Notes under the pieces: generated by a model
What the model saw: the letters and a program-made list of their open reading frames with translations, nothing else
What the model was told of the DNA's origin: nothing
Database searches by the model: none
Assembly: GCA_030064795.1 (NCBI GenBank)
Contig: JASJEI010000100.1
Location: forward strand, 1-35,048
Reading direction: 5' to 3'
DNA: 35,048 nt
Source: Pleurocapsa sp. MO_226.B13
GTDB lineage: Bacteria; Cyanobacteriota; Cyanobacteriia; Cyanobacteriales; Xenococcaceae
Shown: piece after piece, positions 1 through 8,376 of the stretch
How the letters are laid out: every line of letters begins with the position of its first letter
How positions within the stretch are numbered: position 1 is the stretch's first letter
Made by a program: the position numbers and the translations under genes

Positions 1-316
1 TCGACTCTGATTTTTTTCCTTCCTGTTTCTTCTTCTCTCCACTCTCTTGAGTCGGAGTTGGAAATATTAACTAGAAGGTTTTTAGTTTTGTTTCTCCCAA
101 AAGCTGTGTGTTTAAAAAAACCGTCAAACTATTGCTTTGTCTTGGTTCTGAGCGTGGTCGTTTGGGTCCCCCCGATTAACCGCGCATTTACCAATATAGG
201 CAATCTATTTCGATTAGTCAACCCCTTTTTTTGGAAAAAATTGCAGTTTCTTTTTTTGAGTTTCTCAAAGCCTCTCGTGCTATTGTGTTTGGACAGTTCG
301 TTAATTTAGGTTTTTT
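1..316. other. Non-coding leader upstream of glyQ
   Basis: This stretch is pyrimidine-rich on the + strand with long T runs, especially in the first 60 bases and around 220-260. A short open frame at 58-309 has a low-complexity hydrophobic translation typical of T-rich DNA and resembles no family I know. The stretch probably holds the promoter and 5' leader of glyQ. I see no clear -35/-10 pair, tRNA or riboswitch. Confidence 0.4.
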
Positions 317-1195
317 ATGTCTTTATCTTTTCAAGAAGTCATTGCCACTTTGAATGGTTTTTGGAGCGATCTCGGTTGTTCGATCGTTCAATCTTATGAC
401 ACAGAAAAAGGTGCGGGAACCAAAAATCCCAGTACTTTTTTGAGAGCATTAGGCCCAGAGCCTTGGTCGGTTGCTTATGTCGAACCCTGTAGACGACCTA
501 CAGATGGTAGATATGGAGAAAATCCTAATCGTTTTCAACACTATTACCAGTATCAAGTATTGATTAAACCTTCACCTAATAATATTCAAGAAATCTATTT
601 AGATTCTTTAAAAGCTTTAGGTATAAATCCAGAAGATCATGATGTTCGTTTTGTTGAGGACAACTGGGAAGACGCAGCAGTTGGTGCTTGGGGTGCTGGT
701 TGGGAAGTTTGGCTAGATGGCATGGAGGTAACTCAGTTTACTTATTTTCAGCAATGTGGCGGAATCGATTGTCGTCCTGTTTCGATTGAAATTACTTATG
801 GTTTAGAACGATTAGCAATGTATCTTCAGGATGTGGATGCTATTACCAAGATTAAATGGAACGATCGCCTTAGTTATGGAGATATATTTTTGCAGGGAGA
901 AATCGAGCAGTGTACCTATAATTTTGAAGCTTCAGATCCCGATCTGTTATTCAGCTTATTCGATCTTTATGAGCAAGAAGCTAAGCAATTAATCGAACGC
1001 GGTTTAGTAATTCCCAGTTTGGATTATGTTCTTAAATGCTCTCATAGTTTTAACTTGTTGGATGCTAGAGGAGTGATTGCTGTTACGGAAAGAACTCGTT
1101 ATATTGGCAAAATTCGCAGTATGGCTCGGCAAGTAGCCCAATTGTATATTGAGCAACGAGAAAGTTTGGGGTTTCCATTACAGAAAATGATATGA
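317..1195 (+). CDS. glyQ: Glycyl-tRNA synthetase alpha subunit
   Basis: This is the alpha chain of the bacterial-type alpha2beta2 glycyl-tRNA synthetase, which activates glycine and charges tRNA-Gly in the cytoplasm. The 292-residue length is normal for the family. The N-terminus ([18 protein letters not shown]) and the motifs [35 protein letters not shown] and [11 protein letters not shown] are characteristic of GlyQ class II synthetase folds. The beta subunit gene glyS is not in the window, which is usual in cyanobacteria, where the two are unlinked. The ATG at 317 fits the known family N-terminus, and only a weak ribosome-binding site (TAGG) precedes it. An imperfect hairpin at 1229-1271 may end its transcript. 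Confidence 0.97.
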   Translation: MSLSFQEVIATLNGFWSDLGCSIVQSYDTEKGAGTKNPSTFLRALGPEPWSVAYVEPCRRPTDGRYGENPNRFQHYYQYQVLIKPSPNNIQEIYLDSLKALGINPEDHDVRFVEDNWEDAAVGAWGAGWEVWLDGMEVTQFTYFQQCGGIDCRPVSIEITYGLERLAMYLQDVDAITKIKWNDRLSYGDIFLQGEIEQCTYNFEASDPDLLFSLFDLYEQEAKQLIERGLVIPSLDYVLKCSHSFNLLDARGVIAVTERTRYIGKIRSMARQVAQLYIEQRESLGFPLQKMI

Positions 1196-1552
1196 ATTTA
1201 GTTGAATAAATAGATTGAGAATAACAATGAGCAGGAAAAAAACTTCCTTGCTTGGAGTAGTTTTTCTGCTTCATTATTTTAGGTTGAAAAATCTTGCTCC
1301 AAATGCCTAAATCATTATTCATTCAGCAACGCCAGTTATTGATTTTCTGACATTCTTAAGTTTTGAATTAGCTATTGGGCTATTGAAAAATATTTTTTAT
1401 ATTAAGTTACTTTTATAATACAAAAATTGCTCTTAGCATAAGACTAACACTCGACAAGGTCTGCCAAAGTAAAGTACCCTAATTGTGAGTTTGATCGCTG
1501 ACCGAGTCGGTCTGGTGCAAAACCAAGAAGCCGATAAACATTAGACATATAT
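1196..1552. other. Intergenic region glyQ / epimerase
   Basis: This AT-rich spacer has no convincing gene. It holds the imperfect hairpin near 1229-1271 and a compact GC hairpin, GACCG-AGT-CGGTC, at 1500-1512 about 40 bases before the epimerase start. The second hairpin lacks a T run, so it looks like leader structure rather than a terminator. A short minus-strand frame overlapping the glyQ end looks like a chance frame. Confidence 0.4.
1229..1271 (+). terminator. Possible imperfect terminator after glyQ
   Basis: GAGCAG at 1229-1234 can pair with CTGCTT at 1266-1271, followed inward by A-run/T-run pairing and a short TCC/GGA top. It lies 33 bases after the glyQ stop. The downstream T tract is weak (CATTATTTT), so termination is uncertain. 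Confidence 0.3.
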
Positions 1553-2518
1553 ATGAAACGGATTTTTATTACTGGTGCAACTGGTTGTATAGGACACTAC
1601 ATATGCGAAGAACTGATTCACAATACTAACCACAAGTTGTATCTGCTAGTAAGAAATCCAGATAAACTTCAGTTTGATTATAAAGCTCGTTCGGGTATTC
1701 AGATTTTGCAGGGCGATCTGTCACGGATTGAAGAATATACTGATTTGCTTAAAGAAATTAACGTAGCAATTTTGGCAGCTACAGCTTGGGGAGGACAAGC
1801 AGAAACTTATGATATTAACGTAGTGAAAACTTTGAATTTGCTTGATTTACTTAATCCTGATATTTGCGAACGAGTAATTTATTTTTCTACTGCCAGCATC
1901 CTAGATCGAAACAATCAACTACTGTTACCCGCCAGTCAATTTGGTCATGACTATATTCGCACCAAATATCAGTGTTTTTCCCAACTTTCCCAGCAGGCGA
2001 TCGCCGATAAAATTATTGCTGTGTTTCCTACTTTAGTTTTTGGTGGCGATCGAAACAAACCTTATTCTCATCTTAGTGCTGGTATTACTGATGTGACTAG
2101 GTGGATTAGTTTAATTCGTTGGTTCAGTATTGATGGTAGTTTTCATTTTATCCATGCTCGAGACATCGCGGGAGTAATTAGCTATCTGGTAAAAAATCCT
2201 GATTTTTCACCGCCATCAGCATCAGAAGACAATCAACAAGTAGACTGTTTGGTATTAGGTAATCCAGAAATTACTGTCGATCGGGCGATCGCAGATATTT
2301 GTAAGTACTTCAACCACAGGATTTATTTACGTTTTCCTCTATATATTTGGCTAGCCAATATTTTTATTAAAATCTTTCGGATTCAAATGGATTCTTGGAG
2401 TCGCTTCTCTCTTGACTATCGCCATTTTACCTATACTAATCCTGTTACCCCTGCCAACTTTGGTTTAACCAATTACTGTTCTACCATAGAAGAGTTGATG
2501 AAAGTATCAGGATTGTAA
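1553..2518 (+). CDS. NAD-dependent epimerase/dehydratase (extended SDR)
   Basis: This 321-residue protein belongs to the extended short-chain dehydrogenase/reductase superfamily, which acts on nucleotide sugars or related small substrates with NAD(P). The Rossmann dinucleotide motif GATGCIG is at residues 7-13. A serine-containing strand (YFSTASIL) and YIRTK, matching the catalytic YxxxK, follow at about residue 140. The C-terminal third is more hydrophobic (WLANIFIKIF), which could let it lie on a membrane. The substrate cannot be read from the sequence. It is followed after 137 bases by psbK, with an 8-bp inverted repeat between them, so co-transcription is not obvious. Superfamily assignment is secure; specificity is not. 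Confidence 0.88.
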   Translation: MKRIFITGATGCIGHYICEELIHNTNHKLYLLVRNPDKLQFDYKARSGIQILQGDLSRIEEYTDLLKEINVAILAATAWGGQAETYDINVVKTLNLLDLLNPDICERVIYFSTASILDRNNQLLLPASQFGHDYIRTKYQCFSQLSQQAIADKIIAVFPTLVFGGDRNKPYSHLSAGITDVTRWISLIRWFSIDGSFHFIHARDIAGVISYLVKNPDFSPPSASEDNQQVDCLVLGNPEITVDRAIADICKYFNHRIYLRFPLYIWLANIFIKIFRIQMDSWSRFSLDYRHFTYTNPVTPANFGLTNYCSTIEELMKVSGL

Positions 2519-2548
2519 TCTGTGATTTTACCAACGATATTGTATTGA

Positions 2549-2568
2549 TAACAATTCTCTAATTGTTA
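2549..2568. repeat. Perfect inverted repeat upstream of psbK
   Basis: TAACAATT (2549-2556), loop CTCT, AATTGTTA (2561-2568). It sits between the epimerase stop (2518) and the psbK start (2656). No T run follows, so it looks less like an intrinsic terminator than an operator or leader hairpin. Confidence 0.45.
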
Positions 2569-2655
2569 CAGTCCCGTTCGCCAGAATCTCACAGCCAAAT
2601 TGTGGTAGTATTTTTACTATATTTTAAGAAAATTGTTGGAAGGTATTATAGATAT

Positions 2656-2793
2656 ATGGAAGCTGCAATGATCTTGGCTGATTTGCCAGAAGCTTATGCT
2701 ATGTTCAAACCTTTGGTGGATGTTCTGCCTATCATTCCCGTGTTCTTCCTTGCTTTAGCTTTTGTTTGGCAAGCAGCGGTAGGATTCAAATAA
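2656..2793 (+). CDS. psbK: Photosystem II reaction centre protein K
   Basis: PsbK is a single-helix low-molecular-weight subunit of the photosystem II core in the thylakoid membrane, near CP43. The 45-residue product has a short N-terminal propeptide (MEAAMILAD), then the family core [16 protein letters not shown], and one transmembrane helix ending in the conserved tail [13 protein letters not shown]. An in-frame start exists further upstream at 2563, but the ATG at 2656 gives the known PsbK length and has a purine-rich GGAAGG 13 bases upstream. A clear terminator hairpin follows at 2829-2857, so psbK is probably expressed as a short monocistronic message. Confidence 0.96.
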   Translation: MEAAMILADLPEAYAMFKPLVDVLPIIPVFFLALAFVWQAAVGFK

Positions 2794-2828
2794 ATTTACA
2801 ACAAATATTTTGCTCTTTTAATTTTTAG

Positions 2829-2857
2829 GCATCCAAATCTTGCTGGATGCTTTTTAT
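2829..2857 (+). terminator. Rho-independent terminator of psbK
   Basis: Seven-base stem GCATCCA (2829-2835) / TGGATGC (2844-2850) with loop AATCTTGC, followed directly by TTTTTAT. It begins 36 bases past the psbK stop. Confidence 0.85.
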
Positions 2858-2994
2858 TTGCCAATTTAGTATAACCTCGACTTTCATAAGTTAGTCGCTT
2901 GACGATACTATTTAACCATAGTCAAAAGCTATTGCAGCGTAAAACATTGGCGTAACAATGATTGCGAAAATCCATTAGTGTATCCAAAAATAAA

Positions 2995-3357
2995 ATGCAA
3001 ACAGAATCTAACTCCGCTCTACAGGAGCAACAAAAATTACTTTCGGCTGTGGCTCATGGTTCAATTTTCATCAGTGCATTAGTCATTTCTATTGGTATTC
3101 CTATCGCTATATTGTTAGTTTCCGAAGACACCGTAATTAAAGAAAATGCTAAGGAGGCAATAAATTTTCACATCAATATTTGGTTGATTGGAGGAGTCAT
3201 TGCTGTATTATCATTTCTTACTTTTGGTTTATTTGGTTTTGTACTAGGCCCTATTTGGCTAGTTACCCACTGGGGTTTATCAATTTGGGCGATTATTCAC
3301 TGTTTGCAAACCCCAGATAGAGCGTTTCGCTATCCGTTTATTCTTCGGCTAGTCTAA
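2995..3357 (+). CDS. DUF4870 family small membrane protein
   Basis: This is a membrane protein of about 120 residues in the DUF4870 family, whose function is unknown. After a short polar N-terminus come hydrophobic segments at roughly residues 20-45 (VAHGSIFISALVISIGIPIAILL), 65-85 and 88-110. The conserved element ENAKEAINFHINIW between the first two is the family hallmark. The open frame reaches back to a TTG at 2962. I prefer the ATG at 2995 because the extra eleven residues are polar and not family-like. Its stop lies only five bases from the end of a possible small gene on the opposite strand, so the two would converge. Confidence 0.85.
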   Translation: MQTESNSALQEQQKLLSAVAHGSIFISALVISIGIPIAILLVSEDTVIKENAKEAINFHINIWLIGGVIAVLSFLTFGLFGFVLGPIWLVTHWGLSIWAIIHCLQTPDRAFRYPFILRLV

Positions 3358-3362
3358 ATATG

Positions 3363-3491
3363 TTACATGGTAAACATAGACCAGGTGGCAATTATGAAAA
3401 TGATATAGGCGAAGGCGACGATAGTATATGCTGCGGTATTAGTAATCATGGCAATAATGTTTGCTTGAATTTCAGCCAACGATGCTAACAC
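3363..3491 (-). CDS. Possible 42-residue single-helix membrane protein
   Basis: This minus-strand frame starts at GTG (3491), immediately after an in-frame TAA, and ends at TAA (3363). It encodes 42 residues: an amphipathic N-terminus (MLASLAEIQANIIAMITN) and one strongly hydrophobic segment (YTIVAFAYIIFIIATW), ending in SMFTM. This resembles the layout of low-molecular-weight photosynthetic or NDH-1 subunits, but I do not recognise a named family. It lies downstream of psbA, beyond the psbA terminator, and converges with the DUF4870 gene. No good ribosome-binding site precedes the GTG; an internal ATG would give 28 residues. It could be a chance frame. Confidence 0.4.
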   Translation of the reverse strand: MLASLAEIQANIIAMITNTAAYTIVAFAYIIFIIATWSMFTM

Positions 3492-3590
3492 TTATGTTTA
3501 TTAATGGAGGTATAGTTCCATACATCCTCTTGGATTTTTTGGTGTTGCCTCCTAGTCAAGATAATATTTGCTCGAAAACAAATAATAACC

Positions 3591-3629
3591 AAAAAAAACG
3601 CCCCCCATTGCTGGAGAGCATTTTTTTTA
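3591..3629 (-). terminator. Rho-independent terminator of psbA
   Basis: Read on the minus strand, GCTCTCC pairs with GGGGGGC (two G-T wobbles) around loop AGCAAT. The stem is extended by A-run/T-run pairing and followed by eight T residues. It lies about 30 bases past the psbA stop. Confidence 0.8.
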
Positions 3630-3656
3630 GATTAGATTAATTGACGCTTTCTCAAC

Positions 3657-4739
3657 TTAACCGTTGATCATTGGCGCAGTCATTGCTACAGGAGCCTGAT
3701 CGCCACTTGCTAGGTCTAAGGGGAAGTTGTGCGCGTTACGCTCGTGCATTACTTCAAAACCGAGGTTGGCACGGTTTAAGATGTCTGCCCAAGTGTTAAC
3801 TACACGTCCCTGAGAATCCATGATCGACTGATTGAAGTTGAATCCGTTCAAGTTGAACGCCATGGTGGAAATCCCCATTGCAGTGAACCAGATTCCGATT
3901 ACGGGCCATGCACCTAAGAAGAAGTGTAGACTTCTGGAGTTGTTGAAAGATGCATATTGGAAGATTAATCTACCAAAGTAGCCGTGTGCTGCAACGATGT
4001 TGTAGGTTTCTTCTTCTTGTCCGAATTTGTAACCGTAGTTTTGAGATTCAGACTCAGTAGTTTCACGTACCAAGGAAGAAGTTACTAGAGAACCGTGCAT
4101 AGCGGAGAATAAAGAACCACCAAATACACCAGCTACACCCAACATATGGAAGGGGTGCATTAAGATGTTGTGTTCTGCTTGGAAAACCAACATGAAGTTG
4201 AAAGTTCCAGAGATTCCTAAAGGCATTCCATCAGAGAAAGAACCTTGTCCTAGAGGATAGATTAGGAATACAGCAGTCGCTGCGGATACGGGAGCAGAAT
4301 ATGCTACACAGATCCAAGGACGCATTCCGAGACGGAAGGATAGTTCCCACTGACGACCGAGGTAAGAGAATACACCAATTAGGAAGTGGAAGATAATCAA
4401 CTGGTAAGGACCACCGTTGTATAACCACTCATCTAAGGATGCTGCTTCCCAGATGGGATAGAAGTGTAGACCGATGGCGTTAGAGCTAGGTACTACTGCA
4501 CCAGAGATGATGTTGTTTCCGTAAAGTAAGGAACCAGCTACAGGCTCACGGATTCCATCGATGTCTACAGGAGGTGCTGCGACGAAAGCGATTAGAAAAC
4601 AAGTAGTTGCAGCTAGGAGTGTAGGGATCATCAGGACACCGAACCAACCGACGTAGATGCGGTTGTTGGTGCTAGTGATCCACTGACAGAAATTCTCCCA
4701 AGCACTGCGAGTTTCGCGTGTTTGTAAAGTAGTTGTCAT
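3657..4739 (-). CDS. psbA: Photosystem II protein D1
   Basis: D1 is a reaction-centre core subunit of photosystem II in the thylakoid membrane. It binds P680, pheophytin, QB and the Mn4CaO5 cluster. The 360-residue length is standard. Functional residues are present: Tyr161, Asp170, Glu189, His190, His198, His215, Ser264, His272, His332, Glu333, Asp342 and Ala344. A 16-residue C-terminal extension after Ala344 would be removed by CtpA. Residue 130 is Gln (GRQWEL), the form usually linked to standard or low-light D1 rather than the Glu130 high-light form. A consensus-like promoter lies at 4846-4874, and a terminator follows the gene. Cyanobacteria usually carry several psbA copies; only one is here. 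Confidence 0.99.
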   Translation of the reverse strand: MTTTLQTRETRSAWENFCQWITSTNNRIYVGWFGVLMIPTLLAATTCFLIAFVAAPPVDIDGIREPVAGSLLYGNNIISGAVVPSSNAIGLHFYPIWEAASLDEWLYNGGPYQLIIFHFLIGVFSYLGRQWELSFRLGMRPWICVAYSAPVSAATAVFLIYPLGQGSFSDGMPLGISGTFNFMLVFQAEHNILMHPFHMLGVAGVFGGSLFSAMHGSLVTSSLVRETTESESQNYGYKFGQEEETYNIVAAHGYFGRLIFQYASFNNSRSLHFFLGAWPVIGIWFTAMGISTMAFNLNGFNFNQSIMDSQGRVVNTWADILNRANLGFEVMHERNAHNFPLDLASGDQAPVAMTAPMING

Positions 4740-4845
4740 ATGTGTTTATGATTGCGTTATTTAATTATCAAGGTTCGTTCTATTTCTAGAACTGAATGAT
4801 TCAAGCGGGTTATAAAAATGATGTGCTTGTTTCATCCACATTTAC

Positions 4846-4874
4846 ACTTTAACTAAGTTGGGCGACTTTGTCAA
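4846..4874 (-). promoter_or_regulatory. Likely psbA promoter
   Basis: On the minus strand, TTGACA (4874-4869) is separated by 17 bases from TAAAGT (4851-4846), a sigma-70-type arrangement. This would give an AT-rich leader of about 100 bases before the ATG at 4739. An alternative TATAAC lies nearer the gene. The -35 is strong, but the -10 is only moderate. Confidence 0.55.
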
Positions 4875-4999
4875 GTTTTGTAACAAAATTCTTGACGCTC
4901 TCTATCGGAAGTTGTAAAAAACCAAGACAGCGATCGCCTTAATCGCCTTCTAGGGCAAACAAAATAGACACATATATATTAATATTAGTCAAAGACCGT

Positions 5000-6403
5000 T
5001 CAGACTAACTCTCTAACATCGCTAACCCGACCTTTAACTGCTGCTGCTACTACCATTGCTGGACTCATTAAAAGAGTTCTGCCAGTAGATGAGCCTTGAC
5101 GACCTTTAAAATTGCGATTGGATGAAGAGGCACTCATTTGATCGCCCTGGAGTTTATCTGGATTCATTGCCAAACACATAGAACAACCAGGTTCGCGCCA
5201 TTCAAATCCTGCCTGTTTAAAGATTTTATCCAAACCTTCTGCTTCTGCTTCCTGTTTTACTCGTTCTGAACCAGGAACGACAAAAGCTTTTACGCCTAAT
5301 GCTACCTGATGCCCCTGGGCGACTTTAGCAGCTTCACGAAGGTCGCTAATTCTGCCATTGGTGCAGCTACCAATAAAACAGACATCAATTTTTGTCCCTT
5401 TGATTGGTTGACCGGGAGTCAACTTCATATAACTATAGGCTTCTTTGGCGATCGCCCGCTCTTCTTGAGGTAAACTATCGGCAACAGGTACGGTTTCATT
5501 AATACCCAAGCCTTGTCCTGGAGTAATGCCCCAAGTTACCGTCGGTTCAATCTCGGCCGCTTCAAAAGTTACTATGTCATCATATTCAGCATCTTCATCA
5601 CTACGAATACTCTGCCACCAGGATACGGCTTTATCCCAAGCCTCTCCTTTAGGAGCAAAATCTCTTCCCTTGAGATAGGCAAAGGTAGTTTCATCGGGAT
5701 TAACATAACCACAACGCGCCCCACCTTCAATCGACATATTACAAACAGTCATTCGTTCTTCCATACTCATAGCTTCAAAGGTAGTTCCTGCAAATTCATA
5801 GGCATAACCTACGCCACCTTTAACTCCTAGTTTGCGAATGACATGAAGAATTACATCTTTAGCAAACACGCCATGAGGCAATTTACCGTTAATTTCGATT
5901 TTACGAACTTTGAGTTTAGCTAGGGCAAGAGTCTGAGAAGCTAAAACATCCCTAACCTGAGATGTACCGATCCCAAAGGCGATCGCGCCAAATGCGCCAT
6001 GAGTAGATGTGTGAGAGTCGCCACAGGCGATCGTCATTCCTGGTTGAGTCAAACCCTGTTCGGGCGCGATTACGTGGACGATACCCTGGTTTCCCGAACC
6101 TACATTATAAAATCTGATGCCGTAGTCTTTAGTATTTTGTTCCAAGGCTTGCATCATTTCTTCTGCTAATACATCGGCAAAAGGACGAGCCTGATTTTCT
6201 GTAGGAACTATATGGTCTACTGTGGCGACTGTTCTTTCTGGAAACAATACTTTTAGGTTTCTTTCCCGCAGCATGGCAAAAGCTTGAGGACTGGTTACTT
6301 CATGAATTAGATGTAGACCAATAAATAATTGAGTTTGACCAGAGGGTAATGTCCCCACGGTATGTAAATCCCAAACTTTATCGAATAATGTTCCCTTGCT
6401 CAT
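5000..6403 (-). CDS. leuC: 3-isopropylmalate dehydratase large subunit
   Basis: LeuC is the large subunit of isopropylmalate isomerase, which converts 2-isopropylmalate to 3-isopropylmalate in leucine biosynthesis. The 467-residue length is typical. The three 4Fe-4S ligands are visible as Cys347 (GSCTNGR) and Cys407/Cys410 (GCSMC). Aconitase-superfamily signatures include [30 protein letters not shown] and [11 protein letters not shown]. The start ATG at 6403 gives [14 protein letters not shown], the usual N-terminus. The small subunit leuD is not adjacent: psbA follows on the same strand with its own promoter, so leuC appears to be a separate unit. Confidence 0.98.
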   Translation of the reverse strand: MSKGTLFDKVWDLHTVGTLPSGQTQLFIGLHLIHEVTSPQAFAMLRERNLKVLFPERTVATVDHIVPTENQARPFADVLAEEMMQALEQNTKDYGIRFYNVGSGNQGIVHVIAPEQGLTQPGMTIACGDSHTSTHGAFGAIAFGIGTSQVRDVLASQTLALAKLKVRKIEINGKLPHGVFAKDVILHVIRKLGVKGGVGYAYEFAGTTFEAMSMEERMTVCNMSIEGGARCGYVNPDETTFAYLKGRDFAPKGEAWDKAVSWWQSIRSDEDAEYDDIVTFEAAEIEPTVTWGITPGQGLGINETVPVADSLPQEERAIAKEAYSYMKLTPGQPIKGTKIDVCFIGSCTNGRISDLREAAKVAQGHQVALGVKAFVVPGSERVKQEAEAEGLDKIFKQAGFEWREPGCSMCLAMNPDKLQGDQMSASSSNRNFKGRQGSSTGRTLLMSPAMVVAAAVKGRVSDVRELV

Positions 6404-6612
6404 ATAACCGATTGCTGCTGTTTAGCTTGACTAAAAGTATAAAAAGTATGTGTCGTCTATTTTAACGTCAGACTGAATTAATATATCTAGATAATTTCTG
6501 AACGACGCTCTCGATCGCAGATCGATCCTAAAAAAAGATTTTTTGTCGGCTCGATGTTCAGTTCTGGCTTGTATGTTAAATACTTTTAGCCATACCATGT
6601 TAGTAATCACCG

Positions 6613-6637
6613 TACTAATTAGTATATACGTATACTA
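6613..6637. promoter_or_regulatory. Overlapping palindromes, candidate operator
   Basis: TACTAATTAGTA (6613-6624) is a perfect 12-base palindrome. It overlaps a second inverted repeat, TAGTATA-tacg-TATACTA (6620-6637). The pair lies 52-76 bases before the start at 6689, in the divergent region shared with leuC. The position suits a regulator-binding site, but the AT-rich context means chance is possible. Confidence 0.4.
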
Positions 6638-6688
6638 AAAAAGTCGCACATTGGGTTTCTTGGTAAGTTAAATTAAATCGCGATCGCC

Positions 6689-7027
6689 ATGCAATATTTT
6701 TATTATCTTTTTTTAGCTCTATCTTTACTAGTTGCGGGTGATAAGGTAGTCGCACAGGAGTCAAAAGAATCTCAAGCTGCTCATCAATACCCAGCCGAAT
6801 TCAAACAAGATTATGCCCAAGAATGTATACAAACATCTATGGCAGAAGGATTAGCAGAAGTCGAAGCCAAACAATTGTGCGACTGCACGTTAAACAAGTT
6901 TCAAAGTCGATATAGTTTAGAAGAATTTCAGCAATTAACTGCTGCTTCGATTAACGACAAACAAGCAGAAATGACCTTAGTTGAAGTAGGACAGATATGT
7001 TTTGAACAAATATTATACGAACAATAA
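6689..7027 (+). CDS. Small secreted protein of unknown function
   Basis: This is a 112-residue protein with a clear signal peptide: MQYFYYLFLALSLLVAG followed by a likely cleavage near VVAQ-E at about residue 23. The mature part is acidic and predicted helical. It has a cysteine arrangement typical of a recurring small exported cyanobacterial protein type: C in QECIQTSM, then CDC in AKQLCDCTLNKFQSRYSLEEF, and one late C (GQICFEQ). Four cysteines could form two disulfides in the periplasm. I do not know a function. No Shine-Dalgarno sequence is visible; a HIP1 octamer lies just before the ATG. It stands alone, with palindromes upstream that may control it. Confidence 0.75.
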   Translation: MQYFYYLFLALSLLVAGDKVVAQESKESQAAHQYPAEFKQDYAQECIQTSMAEGLAEVEAKQLCDCTLNKFQSRYSLEEFQQLTAASINDKQAEMTLVEVGQICFEQILYEQ

Positions 7028-7082
7028 ACTTTCTGCTAACGTTACTTTCTAGACCACATCTTGTTCGAGGGTAGGGTATACG

Positions 7083-7093
7083 GAGGAAACCTC
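7083..7093. repeat. Small hairpin in spacer
   Basis: GAGG-AAA-CCTC lies about 60 bases past the stop of the small secreted protein. No T run follows. It may be part of a dispersed repeat, since a related AAACCTC hairpin occurs at 18259-18274. Confidence 0.3.
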
Positions 7094-7226
7094 AGCTTAT
7101 ACAATCACCCTGTTGAAAGCCTCAGTTTTAAGACAACGATTCTTTCAGTAGCAAGTAATAGTTTTTTTATTCCTGACTCGGTAGCACAATACATTTCTAC
7201 TAACAAATAACTACTAACAACTGTAC

Positions 7227-7293
7227 GGGCGAACGCCCTAAAGGATTAGCTGAGTCTAACGACTTGCTTGCGCAACCGCGTCGCCGTTCGCCC
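7227..7293. repeat. Repeat-like element with 9-bp inverted ends
   Basis: GGGCGAACG (7227-7235) and CGTTCGCCC (7285-7293) are perfect inverted ends around a 49-base core that is GC-richer than its surroundings. It is flanked by short direct ACTAACAACT / CTACTAACTACT repeats. This resembles the small palindromic repeats common in cyanobacterial spacers. No coding potential is seen. Confidence 0.5.
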
Positions 7294-7311
7294 CCTACTA
7301 CTAACTACTAA

Positions 7312-8355
7312 CTACTCTACTCTTGACTTCATAGTTAAAACTTCTCTGGCGATTCTAATTTTGGCTTTTAAAGAAGTAGATTCAGGACGACCATGCCCAT
7401 CCACGCCATAGTAGCTATCAAAAACCGACTGATTATTAACTCCTGGTTTGGTATATCTTTGTAGGTATTGTTGATAAAAGTCGAAATTTCTCTGATAGAG
7501 ATTATCGTTAATATTGGCCAAAATGTAAATATTAGGAACGCTATTTAATTCTTGTTGAAATCTGTAGAGACAAGAAACTTGTTCCCCAAAATGCTTAATT
7601 ATTTCTTTGGGTTTATCGCTTCCAAAAAATGTCTTCATGATTTCTTTTCTATACTGAAGCTTAATTTGGCTATTAACGGCTAAAACATTAACCTTTTGAT
7701 TAAAATAGGTACTGGTAAGCAATGCCCCAAATGTTCCTGCTGAAGAACCAAATAGCAAAGTATCTTTATTACTTATATCTGATAAATTAATTATGTTTTC
7801 TAATATTTCCGCAATTGATTTAGCGAAATTAAACTGTGCCGAGCCTACATAAAAACTAGAGGTAAAACCTGGAATAAATTGACCAGGATCGCTGACGCTA
7901 ATTACAGAAATATTATCATTACCAAATGCAGATATACAGCCCTCAAAACTAACGATTTCTCTTTCTAATTTATAGTCATTGAGAGTTAATTTTCGATATT
8001 TTGGATGCGCGCTTTGAAAATAAATATTTAGTTTTGTCGAGTTTTCTTTGAGATAACAAAAAATATAAAAATAACTCAGATCGTATAATTTTTGCCGATT
8101 TGAATAATAAATTTTATAAACTACTGGTTCGTCTAAAACAATATCTTGACTCTGGATTTGATGATGATCTAGAAATATTTCTACTTGCCGAAATATTTTA
8201 GGGATATAACCAAAAATCTGTTGATTAGATTCTTTGGAATTAACTTGAAAAGCGTAAGCGATTAACTTTGCTATCTCAGAAAAATTTTCTTGTTGTTTTA
8301 GTTGCTTAAACTTATTGTCTATATTCTTAGCAACGGTAAGTGGAGCGATATTCAT
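7312..8355 (-). CDS. Alpha/beta-hydrolase-like protein
   Basis: This is a 347-residue cytoplasmic protein with no signal peptide. The segment DTLLFGSSAGTFGALLTS (about residues 198-214) has the GxSxG nucleophile elbow, with Ser205 as the candidate nucleophile, and DGHGRPES near the C-terminus may supply the histidine. The preceding region (SDPGQFIPGFTSSFYVGS) is reminiscent of XcbB/CpsF- or Asp2-like proteins of surface-polysaccharide and glycoprotein systems, but that link is weak. Codon use is AT-richer than in the neighbours. It is last in a compact minus-strand cluster, 21 bases after the phosphodiester glycosidase gene, so co-transcription is likely. An esterase or acyl-transfer role on a glycan is a guess from context. 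Confidence 0.55.
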   Translation of the reverse strand: MNIAPLTVAKNIDNKFKQLKQQENFSEIAKLIAYAFQVNSKESNQQIFGYIPKIFRQVEIFLDHHQIQSQDIVLDEPVVYKIYYSNRQKLYDLSYFYIFCYLKENSTKLNIYFQSAHPKYRKLTLNDYKLEREIVSFEGCISAFGNDNISVISVSDPGQFIPGFTSSFYVGSAQFNFAKSIAEILENIINLSDISNKDTLLFGSSAGTFGALLTSTYFNQKVNVLAVNSQIKLQYRKEIMKTFFGSDKPKEIIKHFGEQVSCLYRFQQELNSVPNIYILANINDNLYQRNFDFYQQYLQRYTKPGVNNQSVFDSYYGVDGHGRPESTSLKAKIRIAREVLTMKSRVE

Positions 8356-8376
8356 CTAGTAAAATATTAAAGAAAT

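Noticed and set aside
58..309. 83-residue hydrophobic frame before glyQ
   Set aside because: It comes from T-rich DNA, has no family resemblance and no ribosome-binding site, and lies in the likely glyQ leader.
3657..4739. D1 variant with a missing functional residue (far-red or rogue D1)
   Set aside because: All Mn-cluster, QB and pigment ligands checked are present, with Gln130, so it is a standard D1.
5513..5830. 105-residue + frame inside leuC
   Set aside because: It is the antisense shadow of a conserved enzyme gene, with no family similarity.
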